In this document: piece after piece, positions 9,030-17,919 of the stretch
Numbering within the stretch: the first letter of the stretch is position 1
How the letters are laid out: every line of letters begins with the position of its first letter
Source: QHWT01 sp963755695
Lineage (GTDB): Bacteria > Acidobacteriota > Vicinamibacteria > Vicinamibacterales > 2-12-FULL-66-21
DNA: 64,000 nt
Assembly (NCBI GenBank): GCA_963755695.1
Contig: CAVWLB010000010.1
Location: 2,728,001 to 2,792,000 of the forward strand
Direction: 5' to 3'
Translations under genes and position numbers: made by a program
Notes under the pieces: model-generated
Seen by the model: only the letters and a program-made list of their open reading frames with translations
Databases searched by the model: none
Told to the model about the DNA's origin: nothing

Positions 9030-10999
9030 CGCGTCGCGTCGTCGGGCAGCGCAAATGCCACGTAGGCGCCGGCGATCGCCGCGGTCGACGAGGGATGTCC
9101 TGGCAACCCATGCGTGTGCGTGGTCGCTCGCGCGGCGGCGCAATACACGATGTACTGCCTGCCCTTCACCTGAAAGACAGCCGGAATTCCTTCGATTCCA
9201 GCGTCCACTTCGGTCTGCCACAGAACGCGGCCGGTATCGACGTCGAGCGCTCGGATCATCCGGTCGCGCGTGCCGGTAAAGATCAGTCCGCCGGCGGTGA
9301 CCACCGGACCCACCTTCGGCATGTGGCTGCCCGTGTCCTTGAAGCCCCGTGACGCCAGTTCCGGAACCTCGCCCAGGGGCTTCTGCCACTTGATGGCGCC
9401 AGTGTTGAGATCGTAGGCGGTCAATGTCGTCCAGGGTGGCGCAATCGCGGAAAGGCCGCTGCTCGTAATGATGAATCCAAAGCCGCTCTTGTATCTCGCG
9501 GTGATCGGATCCGGCGGAGTGGACGGCGGAGGAACCGGCGTAGGGGGCGCACCTCTCCAGGTCGACGCGCTCGCGCCACCGATCTCGAGCTTCAGCATCG
9601 CCGGAAAATCCTTGGACACGACGAACATGGTGCCGTGCTCCGGGTCAATCGCCGCGCCGGCGAAGTTGGATCCGCCGTTGTTGCCGGGCATCTGAATCGT
9701 CGGCCGGATCCCCGGCGGCGTGAACATCCCTTCGTTCCGGGCCCCGCGAATGTCCTCGAGCAGCTGCGTGCGCTCCGCGGGATCGTCGATGAACGGGCTC
9801 AGATCCTTCTCGGTGAACGCCTGCCGGGCGAATGGTTTTGGCGCGGTCGGGAACGGCTGCGTCGGCCAGGTCTCCTCGCCAGGCATCTCGGAGCGCGGAA
9901 CCGGCCGTTCTTCAATCGGCCAGAGCGGCTCGCCGGTTGTCCGATCGAAGACGTACAGGAACCCGGTCTTGCCGGCTTGGGCGACGATGTCGACCATCTT
10001 GCCGTCGTGACGGACGGTCAGCAGCTTGGGTGCGGTGGCGTTGTCATAGTCCCAGATGTCGTGATGAACCATCTGAAAGTGCCAGATCCGCTTGCCCGTC
10101 CTGGCGTCGAGCGCAATGAGGCTGTCGCCGAACAGGTTCGCGCCCTTGCGATTCGCGCCATAGAAGTTGTACTTGGGGCTCGCGGTCGGCACGTAGAGAA
10201 CGCCCCGCTTCTCGTCGATTGACATCTCGGCCCAGGCGTTGGCGCCACCCACCGTCTTCCAGGCGTCCTTCGGCCATGTGTCATACCCGAATTCGCCGGC
10301 ATGGGGAATCGTGTGGAACGTCCAGACCAGTTGACCCGAGCGCGCATCGTACGCCCGAACGTCGCCCGGCGCCGAGTCGTATTCCTGGTTGGTCGCGGAT
10401 CCGAGGATGACGAGGTTCTCGAAGACGCGGCCCGGCGTCCCCGACTGGACCGAGATGTCGGCGGGCTCGCGGCCGAGCCCTTCGCGCAGATCGACGGAGC
10501 CGTTGGTGCCGAACGACGCGATCGACTTGCCGGTTCGCGCGTCGATCGCCAGCAGCCGGTCCTCGAAGGAATAGAGCAGGCGTCGATCGGATCGATCCTT
10601 ACTTTCCCAGTAGTTGATCCCGCGCGTGGTGATCCGCCCGCGCCCGTTCTCGTGAACCCAGATCGGCTTCCCGCTCCCGGCATCCAGCGCGACGATCGCG
10701 TTGTCCTTGGCGAGGACGTACATCACCTCATCGACGACGATCGGATTGAACAGGTAGTTGACGGCGTCGCCGGTCGGATAGGTCCACGCCACGCGCAGGG
10801 TGCTGACGTTGGTGCGGTTGATCTGGGTCAACGCGGAATACTGCGACGAGTCCGATCCGCCTCCATAGTCGCTCCAGGTGGTATGCGGCCCGACCGTACT
10901 GGCGGCCGGGACCGCCTGCGCGTCAGCGGCTCGACGCGCCACCAGCCCAACCGAGGCCAGCAGCAGAATCATCCACAGCAGCGCCGTTCGAACATTCAT
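9026..10999 (-). CDS. PQQ-dependent dehydrogenase-like beta-propeller protein
   Basis: A secreted quinoprotein-type eight-bladed propeller of about 657 residues. An N-terminal signal peptide (ALLWMILLLASVGLVA) precedes WSDYGGGSDSSQYSALTQIN, the usual start of the mature quinoprotein. Tryptophan-docking blades follow, such as VALDAGSGKPIWVHEN, AIDARTGKSIASFG, ALDARTGKRIWHFQ and the hallmark QMVHHDIWDYD. It resembles membrane-free quinoprotein glucose/alcohol dehydrogenases; no CxxCH heme site is present, so electrons must leave through another carrier. The substrate is unknown. ATG at 10999 overlaps the stop of the upstream DUF3303 gene (TGATG), and GTG at 11002 is an alternative. Confidence 0.8.
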   Translation of the reverse strand: MNVRTALLWMILLLASVGLVARRAADAQAVPAASTVGPHTTWSDYGGGSDSSQYSALTQINRTNVSTLRVAWTYPTGDAVNYLFNPIVVDEVMYVLAKDNAIVALDAGSGKPIWVHENGRGRITTRGINYWESKDRSDRRLLYSFEDRLLAIDARTGKSIASFGTNGSVDLREGLGREPADISVQSGTPGRVFENLVILGSATNQEYDSAPGDVRAYDARSGQLVWTFHTIPHAGEFGYDTWPKDAWKTVGGANAWAEMSIDEKRGVLYVPTASPKYNFYGANRKGANLFGDSLIALDARTGKRIWHFQMVHHDIWDYDNATAPKLLTVRHDGKMVDIVAQAGKTGFLYVFDRTTGEPLWPIEERPVPRSEMPGEETWPTQPFPTAPKPFARQAFTEKDLSPFIDDPAERTQLLEDIRGARNEGMFTPPGIRPTIQMPGNNGGSNFAGAAIDPEHGTMFVVSKDFPAMLKLEIGGASASTWRGAPPTPVPPPSTPPDPITARYKSGFGFIITSSGLSAIAPPWTTLTAYDLNTGAIKWQKPLGEVPELASRGFKDTGSHMPKVGPVVTAGGLIFTGTRDRMIRALDVDTGRVLWQTEVDAGIEGIPAVFQVKGRQYIVYCAAARATTHTHGLPGHPSSTAAIAGAYVAFALPDDATR

Positions 11000-11280
11000 C
11001 ACAGGTTGCCTCTCACCGAATCGATTGCGGCCGCGGCCTGCGCCGATGTCCGCACCGGGACGATCTCGAAGTCGATTAAATCCGTCCAGTTTGCGGTCCA
11101 GTCGTCCAGGAGCGCTTCATCGTCGGTTTCCATGATCTGAAAGCAGCGCTCGAACTTCAGGTCCACCCAGCTGGCCACGTAGTGCAAACCGTCCGGCGCC
11201 ATGCGCCCGCGGTCGCGGAAGCGGCGATACACCTCAGGCGCCCGGCCAGCCCGAAAGTGCTCGATTACCATGAACAGCAT
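10999..11280 (-). CDS. DUF3303-like protein
   Basis: A 93-residue protein with the DUF3303 pattern: MLFMVIEHF at the start, RFRDRGRMAPDGLHYVASWVD in the middle, then RCFQIMETDD and WTDLIDFEIVPV. The fold is expected to be a ferredoxin-like dimeric alpha-beta barrel. No activity is known. It is translationally coupled to the PQQ-type propeller gene downstream, which hints at a shared, still unknown process. Confidence 0.7.
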   Translation of the reverse strand: MLFMVIEHFRAGRAPEVYRRFRDRGRMAPDGLHYVASWVDLKFERCFQIMETDDEALLDDWTANWTDLIDFEIVPVRTSAQAAAAIDSVRGNL

Positions 11281-11302
11281 TTGTTTCAGAAGCGGTCACC
11301 GG

Positions 11303-11716
11303 CTAAGACTGCAGCGGATGGCCAATCTCCCAGTGATGACCGAACGGATCGACCACGCGACCCAGCCGCCAGCCGTAGTCGTCCTTCACCGGGACCACAT
11401 CGCTCGCGCCGGCTGCGACGGCCTTGGCAAACGTCGCATCGGGATCCGGGACGGTGAGAATCATCCGCACCGACCCGCCACCCAGCGATTCCGGGCTGAA
11501 GTTGGCGTGCTCTGGGGATTCATCAGCCACCCAGAATTCCGCGCCCTCGACGGACAGACGACACACCACCGCCCCGGCGCCGTCCTCCACGCGAAAGATC
11601 TCGATGGCTCCGAATGCCGCCTTGTAGAACTCCACCGCGCGGGCGCCATTCCGCACCGAAAGCATGGGCGCAATCGAACATGCCACGGAGGCTCCCGTGG
11701 CGCTCTGTGTGCTCAT
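11303..11716 (-). CDS. VOC family (glyoxalase/PhnB-like) protein
   Basis: A 137-residue protein with one pair of vicinal-oxygen-chelate motifs. It has ARAVEFYKAAFGAIE in the first half and VPVKDDYGWRLGRVVDPFGHHWEIGH at the end, the latter typical of PhnB-like and 'glyoxalase superfamily' proteins. The H in HHWEIG and an E in the first module would be metal ligands in active members. The substrate cannot be predicted. It lies 22 bases upstream of the DUF3303 gene on the same strand. Confidence 0.75.
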   Translation of the reverse strand: MSTQSATGASVACSIAPMLSVRNGARAVEFYKAAFGAIEIFRVEDGAGAVVCRLSVEGAEFWVADESPEHANFSPESLGGGSVRMILTVPDPDATFAKAVAAGASDVVPVKDDYGWRLGRVVDPFGHHWEIGHPLQS

Positions 11717-11731
11717 CGATCCTCCCGCGAC

Positions 11732-12538
11732 CTACACGACATGGAGAGAAAGCCCTGGCAAATCTATCCCAAAAATCTCCGTGCGCCACGTCTCACCCCC
11801 ACGGATCGCCGGCGGGGGCAGCAGCGTGCCGGTAGTGACGATCTCGCCGGCTTGTACAGGCTCGAATTGATGCTGGTCCTTCAGGACGCGCAGCAAGTGC
11901 ATGGCGGCGGCAAGTGGGCTACCGAGCACGTTACTCCCCGTGCCCTGTGCTTTCACGCTGCTTGCGTCGGCAAGCGTAACGGTGAACCGGCGCAGCTTGC
12001 CCGGCAGATCATCGCCCAGATCGGCAACAGCTCGCCTCGGCCCGACCACCAGCGCGCCGTGAAGCCCGAATGCGGCAATAGTGTCGGGCAACGTGAACTT
12101 CCAATTCGGGAAATGACTCTGGACGATCTCGTATCCGTGGGCAATCCAGTCGATGGCCGACAGCAGCTCCGCCTCGTCGGCCGCCGGACGAGGCGTGTCG
12201 GCGAAGTGCAGAACGATCTCAGGCTCCAGACGCGGCTGTACCAGATGACCGATCGACAGCACCCCGACAGGCCGATCGAGGTACGTCACCGTGCTGTCGT
12301 ACACGTGCGCCCACATCGGCGCCGAGACGCCGTATTCGGCCCAGATGCCACGGTTCGTAAAACCAATCTTGCGTCCGATCGGCCTCTCGCCGCGGACGCG
12401 GCGGCGACCGAGAATCTCCGCGCTCACCGAATATGCTGCCTCGAAACCGAAGCCGGGATCCCGCGCGCTGATCGGTTCGAGCGTACGGCTTTCATCCAGC
12501 GCCGCCAGCAGTTCGGTTGCGATGGCATCGATTCGCAT
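11732..12538 (-). CDS. 2-keto-4-pentenoate hydratase-like (FAH superfamily) protein
   Basis: A 268-residue member of the fumarylacetoacetate hydrolase/2-oxopent-4-enoate hydratase (MhpD-like) superfamily. Visible features are RPIGRKIGFTNRG, LEPEIVLHFADTP with the metal-binding E-x-E pattern, HGYEIVQSHFPNW, and the C-terminal GEIVTTGTLLPPPAI. These enzymes hydrate or decarboxylate 2-oxo dienoates in meta-cleavage pathways. No other meta-cleavage genes are nearby, so the physiological substrate is open. Confidence 0.75.
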   Translation of the reverse strand: MRIDAIATELLAALDESRTLEPISARDPGFGFEAAYSVSAEILGRRRVRGERPIGRKIGFTNRGIWAEYGVSAPMWAHVYDSTVTYLDRPVGVLSIGHLVQPRLEPEIVLHFADTPRPAADEAELLSAIDWIAHGYEIVQSHFPNWKFTLPDTIAAFGLHGALVVGPRRAVADLGDDLPGKLRRFTVTLADASSVKAQGTGSNVLGSPLAAAMHLLRVLKDQHQFEPVQAGEIVTTGTLLPPPAIRGGETWRTEIFGIDLPGLSLHVV

Positions 12539-12551
12539 CAGCCGCAGTCAC

Positions 12552-13091
12552 TCAGTCTTCGTCGTCGTAGGGATTACCCGGCCGCGGCGCGGGAGGCGGA
12601 CGATCGGGACGCCACCACGCGTCGGGCGCCGCCGGCATCGCCTGCGCAGCGCTGACGTTGTCGGCGCGAATATCGGCGAAGATGAAATCCTCGGACGCCA
12701 CCGGCGAACCCGCCAGCCGCCGGAGCATGGCGAGCTGACCCGCGTGCGTCATGGCATCGCTGAGAGGGCCCTGGAGGAACCGCTCGTCAGAAATCCGCGC
12801 GGCGAGAGCTGAATCGGCGAAGTCAGCGCTGAGGGCGGCCAGCGTTTCGTGAAACCTCACGATTTCGGCGTCGAACGTGGGCAGTTGCTGCGGCGCAAAG
12901 TCGCCGCCGCGGAGCATCGTCCGCGCGTAGCCAATCACGCCGGTCATGTGCCACAGCAGCTCGTGCGGCGTGCGGACGTGGGTCCCGGCACGAAAATCCC
13001 CGAACCACTGCGGCGCATCGCGCAAGGCCTTCTGCGCGCGATAGGCCAGTGCGGCAAGAAAGTGCTGCAGCAGGCGACGGGACTCAGTCAT
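12552..13091 (-). CDS. DinB family protein
   Basis: A 179-residue DinB-like protein. Histidines in THVRTPHELLWHMTG and in DAMTHAGQLAMLRRLAG fit the DinB metal site. The C-terminus is Pro-rich and ends in an acidic PYDDED tail. ATG at 13091 is used; longer versions would add a sequence with no family similarity. It is the third DinB paralogue within 10 kb and shares little direct sequence with the other two. Confidence 0.75.
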   Translation of the reverse strand: MTESRRLLQHFLAALAYRAQKALRDAPQWFGDFRAGTHVRTPHELLWHMTGVIGYARTMLRGGDFAPQQLPTFDAEIVRFHETLAALSADFADSALAARISDERFLQGPLSDAMTHAGQLAMLRRLAGSPVASEDFIFADIRADNVSAAQAMPAAPDAWWRPDRPPPAPRPGNPYDDED

Positions 13092-13202
13092 CGTCCGACG
13101 CCACTGATGCCGTGGACCGAGCGACCGGGCTTCACGCTCCGTCGTAGGCACGCTTCATAGCGATGTGCATACGGTCCTCTTGACGGGATTGAGACGGCCG
13201 GA

Positions 13203-13352
13203 TCAATGCCGCTTGAAGTATTGGACCGCGCGCTCGTGACGCTCGGCGGCCGCGCGAGTCGCAAAGGTTCCGAGATTGCGGCGCTTGCCGGTTTTGGGAT
13301 GCTTCTTGCGCGAATAGAGGCGGTACTTGCCGGAGGCGAGCTTTCGGATCAT
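13203..13352 (-). CDS. Small conserved basic protein (49 aa)
   Basis: A 49-residue ORF with ATG at 13352 and TGA at 13203. It starts MIRKLASGKYRLYSRKK, continues with a KTGKRRNLGTF strand-turn-strand and ends in an Ala/Arg/Glu helix with AVQYFKRH. The beta-hairpin plus helix resembles the small arm-type DNA-binding module seen at the N-terminus of integrases and in stand-alone conserved hypothetical proteins. Codon use is typical of the neighbourhood and the ORF has coding-like bias. No function is established. Confidence 0.65.
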   Translation of the reverse strand: MIRKLASGKYRLYSRKKHPKTGKRRNLGTFATRAAAERHERAVQYFKRH

Positions 13353-13359
13353 GCGAGAC

Positions 13360-13557
13360 CTACCGTGAGCCCACCTGAACCCGAAACAGACGCCAGGCCC
13401 AGACGCAGATCGCTGCCGCGATAATGCCGATCCCGGGACCCTCGAAGATGAACCAGGGGTCGGTGCTCAGACGCGAGGATTCGGCAATCGTTCGCAGGAG
13501 ATGGGCAACCGCCAGCAGTGCGAACAGAAAACCGGTGGTCGCGAGGTAGGCTCTCAC
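13360..13557 (-). CDS. Small two-TM membrane protein
   Basis: A 65-residue protein starting at GTG 13557, supported by AAGGAG six bases upstream. Two hydrophobic helices are visible (YLATTGFLFALLAVAHLLRTI and GPGIGIIAAAICVWAWRLF) separated by a short polar loop. No family is assigned. It ends 7 bases upstream of the 49-residue basic protein on the same strand. Confidence 0.6.
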   Translation of the reverse strand: MRAYLATTGFLFALLAVAHLLRTIAESSRLSTDPWFIFEGPGIGIIAAAICVWAWRLFRVQVGSR

Positions 13558-13647
13558 GGAGTGCTCCTTGGCGGCATTGTCATTCGGGGCCGCTGCGGGT
13601 TGCAATCGGCAAATGTGCTGCCGAGCCACTCTCCACAGACGTCGTGC

Positions 13648-14208
13648 TCACGCCACGTAAGAGCGGTGCACCGTCAGCGCGTAACAGACCACGTTTTGTC
13701 GAACTCCTGGCGCGAGGTTGGGGAACTCCGCCTGCCTGGTCCAGCTTTTGTCCTGTGCGAACCCGCATTTCTCGAGGACGCGCCACGATGCCCGATGCTC
13801 GGAGTGGCATAGTGCGTACAGGCGCGCCACGTCGATCTGCTGTGCGACGTCGATCATGGCACGCAGGGCTTCAGTGGCGTACCCCATTCCCCACGAATCC
13901 TTCGCCAGCACGTAGCCGGTCACGGCCTCTGTGAGATGGCCGCCTTCAAACCCGAGGCCTGTACTCCCGAGCAACCGATCGTCGGAACGCGCCCGGATAA
14001 GGTAAGGACCAGCCGGCCGCTGTTCCCATTCCGCCGCGCTGAATCTGAGAAAGCTGTCCGTGTCGGCAACCGATTGATGCCGTGGCCATCCCAGATATCT
14101 GGTGACATCAGGATCGCTCGCGTATCGCTCAAAAATTGCGGTTGCGTCGCTGACCGACGGCGGCGACAGCGTGAGTCGAGCGGTTGCGATGTGAGTTGGA
14201 GCCTTCAA
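13648..14208 (-). CDS. GNAT family acetyltransferase (RimJ/RimL type)
   Basis: A 186-residue acetyltransferase of the RimJ/RimL-like GNAT subgroup. It opens with TARLTLSPPSVSDATAIFERY, has GYVLAKDSWGMGYATEALRAM as the acetyl-CoA-binding segment (here the R/Q-x-x-G-x-G loop reads WGMGYA) and ends with the NxxSxxVLEKCGF-like HRASWRVLEKCGF. The family acetylates ribosomal protein N-termini or small amines; the substrate here is unknown. Confidence 0.8.
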   Translation of the reverse strand: MKAPTHIATARLTLSPPSVSDATAIFERYASDPDVTRYLGWPRHQSVADTDSFLRFSAAEWEQRPAGPYLIRARSDDRLLGSTGLGFEGGHLTEAVTGYVLAKDSWGMGYATEALRAMIDVAQQIDVARLYALCHSEHRASWRVLEKCGFAQDKSWTRQAEFPNLAPGVRQNVVCYALTVHRSYVA

Positions 14209-14259
14209 GCAGCGTCACCTCGGTTCCGATCCCCGTGCGGCGGCGCACGGTGGAAGAGA

Positions 14260-14583
14260 TCACTGGAGCGTTCGCTCGTGACTCAGAAAGTAAGCGGTCC
14301 GGCTGTGATCGATGAAGTGACGTTCGTCTTCCGTCGAAGCCTGCCACGCCGGGCTGGAACGGGCTCTGAGAACGGCCTCGATGTCATCGAACCAGAGCTC
14401 GACCATCCCGTCGAATGAAGGCACGTGAAGGTCTCTCGGATCGTGGATGGCCACGCTTTGCACGAGGCGGCGAAGCCCGGGAATCCGCAGTCCGATTGGC
14501 CCATGCACCTCGCGCCAATAGCGCGAGAACTCGTCAAGGCTGATGTCGGCCTTCCTGGCGAAGCAGTACACCAGTTTGATCAT
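14260..14583 (-). CDS. EthD domain protein
   Basis: A 107-residue stand-alone EthD domain (dimeric alpha-beta barrel). Diagnostic stretches are MIKLVYCFARKADISLDEFSRYW followed by REVHGPIG, and the C-terminal FIDHSRTAYFLSHE, matching the family pattern with the conserved HGP. EthD proteins assist or carry out ring-cleavage and ether-degradation steps, but genomic context gives no pathway here. Confidence 0.8.
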   Translation of the reverse strand: MIKLVYCFARKADISLDEFSRYWREVHGPIGLRIPGLRRLVQSVAIHDPRDLHVPSFDGMVELWFDDIEAVLRARSSPAWQASTEDERHFIDHSRTAYFLSHERTLQ

Positions 14584-14726
14584 GGTTCATTATTGCGCGC
14601 GGCGATTGATGGAGTGCGGCAATTCCGTGGCGATGACGTGCGTACCCGGAATCCGCGACGACTGCTTGCCGTTGGAGTTGTCAGCTCAGAGGAGGGAACC
14701 AGAGGCGGCGACCGCAGGACCCCTTG

Positions 14727-15521
14727 CTACTTCGTCCAGCCACACTCTTTCGCGACCGGCTCGATCAGCGCGGCGAGGCCACTCACATGAAATTGCGCGA
14801 CTACGTCACTGGCGTTGTGCGGACTGTAGCCGAACCGGAGCGTCTGCGCATGAACCAGGCGATCGGCAAAGGCGGCGCCGTCGGGCGCAAACAGCGCGTC
14901 GTGATCGTCGGAGTCGGGCCATCGCTCCGTCTTCACCGGTTCGGCGTCCAGGCCGACGGTGACGGTCTTGCCTTCCGCCTGCGGCTCGATTTTCATGGGT
15001 GAACCGGTGTAGACGAAGGCCTGCGTCGTTCGTGCCGAGCATCGCACGACCAGTGACGGACGCACCGGGCCGAACCACGTGTGCACGATGTTCTCTGCGG
15101 GCAATTCAAAGGCAGCGCCGCGCCGCTCGTTTCCAAGCCAATAAGCGCGAGTGGCGGTAGTCCACTTCTGGGTATAGGTGACTGCAGACCGCTCTGGCGG
15201 TGCCGGTTGTCGCGGCGTCGTCGCCGGAGCTGGCGCGGCAGCGACCACATTCGACGAAGGCCCGCCCCGTCCCATCAGCAACGCGACCGTCACGAGCGCG
15301 CCGGCGGCGACGGCAACGCCGGCGATCAACAGCTCACGACGAGGCTTGCGTGGGGTCGATGCATCTGGTGCGACCGGGGGCGCAGGCATCGATTGATCTT
15401 CGACTGGCGCATCGGCGGTATCGGTAGACGGACCAACCAATGTCGCGGCCCACTGCGCACACGTATCGCAGGTTGTCGCCGACTCTTGAATCTCGCGGGC
15501 ACATTCCGGACAACGCTTCAA
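14727..15521 (-). CDS. Zinc-ribbon, single-TM protein
   Basis: A 264-residue protein starting at TTG 15521, with AGG upstream. The first residues form a zinc ribbon (CPECAREIQ...CDTC). A Pro-rich linker follows, then one membrane helix (LLIAGVAVAAGALVTVALLM) and a soluble domain of ~165 residues outside. The outer domain carries YTQKWTTATRAYW and a RFGY motif near the end and has no recognised family. Such ribbon-linker-helix proteins are common in Acidobacteria and other soil bacteria; the function is unknown. Confidence 0.6.
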   Translation of the reverse strand: MKRCPECAREIQESATTCDTCAQWAATLVGPSTDTADAPVEDQSMPAPPVAPDASTPRKPRRELLIAGVAVAAGALVTVALLMGRGGPSSNVVAAAPAPATTPRQPAPPERSAVTYTQKWTTATRAYWLGNERRGAAFELPAENIVHTWFGPVRPSLVVRCSARTTQAFVYTGSPMKIEPQAEGKTVTVGLDAEPVKTERWPDSDDHDALFAPDGAAFADRLVHAQTLRFGYSPHNASDVVAQFHVSGLAALIEPVAKECGWTK

Positions 15522-15992
15522 AGTGGACCTGCCTCGGTTCCGTCGTGATACACGGCGGGTTACGGAGCTAGCGGCAACGGCCGTGCCCGCAAGGTGCCTC
15601 GCCACACGCCGGACAAAGCTTCGTAAATACACGAGATCCAACGTACCCAGATCTCGATGCCGGTCTGGCGAGCTTACGAAGCTGTCACCGGAATGTCGGT
15701 TTCGGCTCGGCGTTGATCGCTTTGAAACTGACGGTGTCTCAGGATCTCACACCCCGCAACCGCCATTTCTGGAGCGTTTCGAGGAAAGCTTTCTTCAGCT
15801 GCCGTTCGAGACCTATCTTCGAACACCTCGGTGTTCCGTTTCGGCGCGACGACCCTCTGTTTCCTTCCATTCATCGCAGGTGCAGCATGCGCATGACCCT
15901 GCGTTTTCTACTGGTTGCGGCAGCCTGCTCGGAAACAGGTCACATGGCCGGTCCCTTGCTGTGACGCAGAGCTGAGTGAGGTGACGACGGTG
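15522..15992 (+). other. Intergenic region without a confident gene
   Basis: This 471-base divergent spacer separates the zinc-ribbon gene from the subtilase gene. It should hold both promoters, but no clear -10/-35 pair was found. A minus-strand text at about 15555-15615 reads KLCPACGEAPCGHGRCR then stops, which looks like the end of a second zinc ribbon, but no start or further homology supports a gene. Confidence 0.4.
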
Positions 15993-17836
15993 ATGGTGTC
16001 CTTAATGAACATAAGGGCCACGGTTTTCAGGATAGCAGTCGGTTTGGTGTTGCTCACCGTTCCGGTTACGGCAGGCACATCTCGACCGAAGCACCCGGGT
16101 GAGCGCGATTCGAACAAAACGAAACGCGGCTCGAAACTCGATCTCGACCTGCAGCGCGTGCTGCGGAGTCACCTCGATGGACCTGTGCGCGTCATTGTCA
16201 CGCCCGTTCCGGGCCATCACGATGCGGCAGTGAACAAGCATCGCGCCCATGGCGACGCCATCCTGTCAGAGCACACGATAGTTGATGCGTTTTCGGTCGA
16301 AGTGGATGCCAACGATCTCGATCGGCTCGAGGCCGATCCAGACGTCGCCAACGTCTCGGTCGACGCCGTGGTCACGTCTGACGCTGCGACCGATTCGGTC
16401 AACAAGGCAATTCCGAGCACGCTGCTCGGAACGCTCGGCCTGGACAACATCGGCGACACCGGCCCCTCGGGGAGAGGTGTCGGCATTGCGGTCATCGATT
16501 CCGGATTGGAACGCGGCACCGATCTGGATGGCGGGGAACACGACCAGCAATACGATTTCGCCGGCGGGTTCCGGCATGTTGCGCCATACGACGACTATGG
16601 CCATGGCACACACGTCTCCGGTCTGATTAGCGGCTCGGGCAAGTCGTCGGAGGGAGACTGCGACGAGATTGGACGGGACGGCAAGCGTCATCGGTTCAAG
16701 GTGCGCGTCTACCAGGGGGTCGCGCCGGGTGCCCGCACCATCAGCCTCAAGGTCCTGAACAGCGCCGGTGGCGGCCTGACCAGCGACGTGATTGATGCGA
16801 TCGAGTTTGCCGTCGCAAATCGCGAGCGGCTGAAGATCGACGTCATCAATCTCTCGCTCGGCCATCCGATCTACGAGTCCCAAGCCACCGATCCGCTCGT
16901 TCAGGCGGTTGAAGCGGCCGTACGGTCGGGCATCGTGGTCGTCGCCTCTGCGGGCAATTTCGGGCGAAATCCCAACACCGGCGTCCAAGGGTACGCTGGG
17001 ATCACCTCACCCGGAAACGCACCGTCGGCAATTACCGTCGGCGCTGTCGACACGGCCGGCACCGTTTCTCGGCTCGACGATCGGATCGCCTCGTACAGCT
17101 CGCGTGGACCGACGTGGTACGACGCAACCGCAAAACCAGATGTCGTCGCGCCCGGGCATCGGCTTGTTGCCGCCGCGGCGCTTCGAAGCTCTCTGTACGC
17201 CGAGCAACCCAATCGCCGGGTCGGCTGGGGAAACAGGAAGGCGCAGTACCTGATGCTGAGCGGCACCAGCATGGCGGCCGCGGTCACGAGCGGCGTCGTC
17301 GCGCTGATGATCGAAGCGCACAGGGAGCACTTCAAGGAACCGCTGACGCCCAATGCCGTCAAGGCGCTGCTGGAGTTTTCCGCGATTCCGCTCCCCGGCG
17401 TGGATTACCTCACCCAAGGCGCAGGCAGCGTGAATGCGGCCGGCGCGATCGCGCTGGCCGAGTCGGCGGACGCTGCATCGCCGTCAGGTTCGTGGTGGCT
17501 GACAACGGGCATCGAGCCGCAGACGACGATTGACGGCGCGACGCTGTCGTGGGGACAGGTGGTTGTCTGGGGCAACGTCGTGGTCTGGGGAAGCACCGCC
17601 TACTACAACCTCGATGCGTGGGCGCTCAACACCGTCTGGGGTGACGTGGTGGTCTGGGGCAACGTGGTGGTCTGGGGAAATCAGACCGATGTCGTCTGGG
17701 ATGATCCGCAAAGCTGGGCGAACGTCGTGGTGTGGGGAAACGGACTACTCGAGTTGGGGGGGCGTCTGCTGACGGCAGCGTCGACTGGAACACCGTGGGC
17801 CCGACAACCGTCGTCTGGGGCAACCTGATGCGGTAG
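15993..17836 (+). CDS. Secreted subtilisin-like serine peptidase (S8), frameshifted near 3' end
   Basis: A subtilase of about 613 residues. A signal peptide (FRIAVGLVLLTVPVTAG) is followed by an inhibitor-like propeptide (VRVIVTPVPGHHDAAVNKHRAHG ... VEVDANDLDRLEADPDVANVSVD) and the S8 catalytic domain. Triad residues are D169 in AVIDSG, H204 in GHGTHVSG and S426 in SGTSMAA; SSRGP and APGHRL loops are present. A Trp/Val-rich tail of VVVWG repeats follows (17554-17748). The frame breaks in a run of seven Gs at 17756-17762; adding one G lets the repeat tail continue as DWNTVGPTTVVWGNLMR to a TAG at 17834. Without that, translation would end at 17828. ATG at 15993 has GAGGTG upstream; 16005 is an alternative. 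Confidence 0.85.
17554..17748 (+). repeat. In-frame VVVWG coding repeats
   Basis: The DNA repeats the words GTGGTCTGGGGCAACGT and variants, encoding at least seven copies of V-V-W-G, often as VVVWGNVVVWG, with two degenerate units (TVWGD, VVWDD). The units are spaced by zero to eighteen residues. Similar Trp-Gly repeat tails are known on acidobacterial and related S8 peptidases; their role is not known. Confidence 0.75.
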
Positions 17837-17919
17837 CGATGGACGTGGCGCGGGTGACCAGGTCACCGCGCCACGTGTTGCCACCGCCGCAAGTGCGCCG
17901 TATTGCAGCATCCCCACTG

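Noticed and set aside
12291..12812. Plus-strand frame opposite the hydratase and DinB genes
   Set aside because: Shadow of two well-supported genes; no start signal.
15713..15964. An 83-codon plus-strand frame upstream of the subtilase
   Set aside because: No ribosome binding site, no family similarity and poor codon use; it is more likely leader or promoter DNA.
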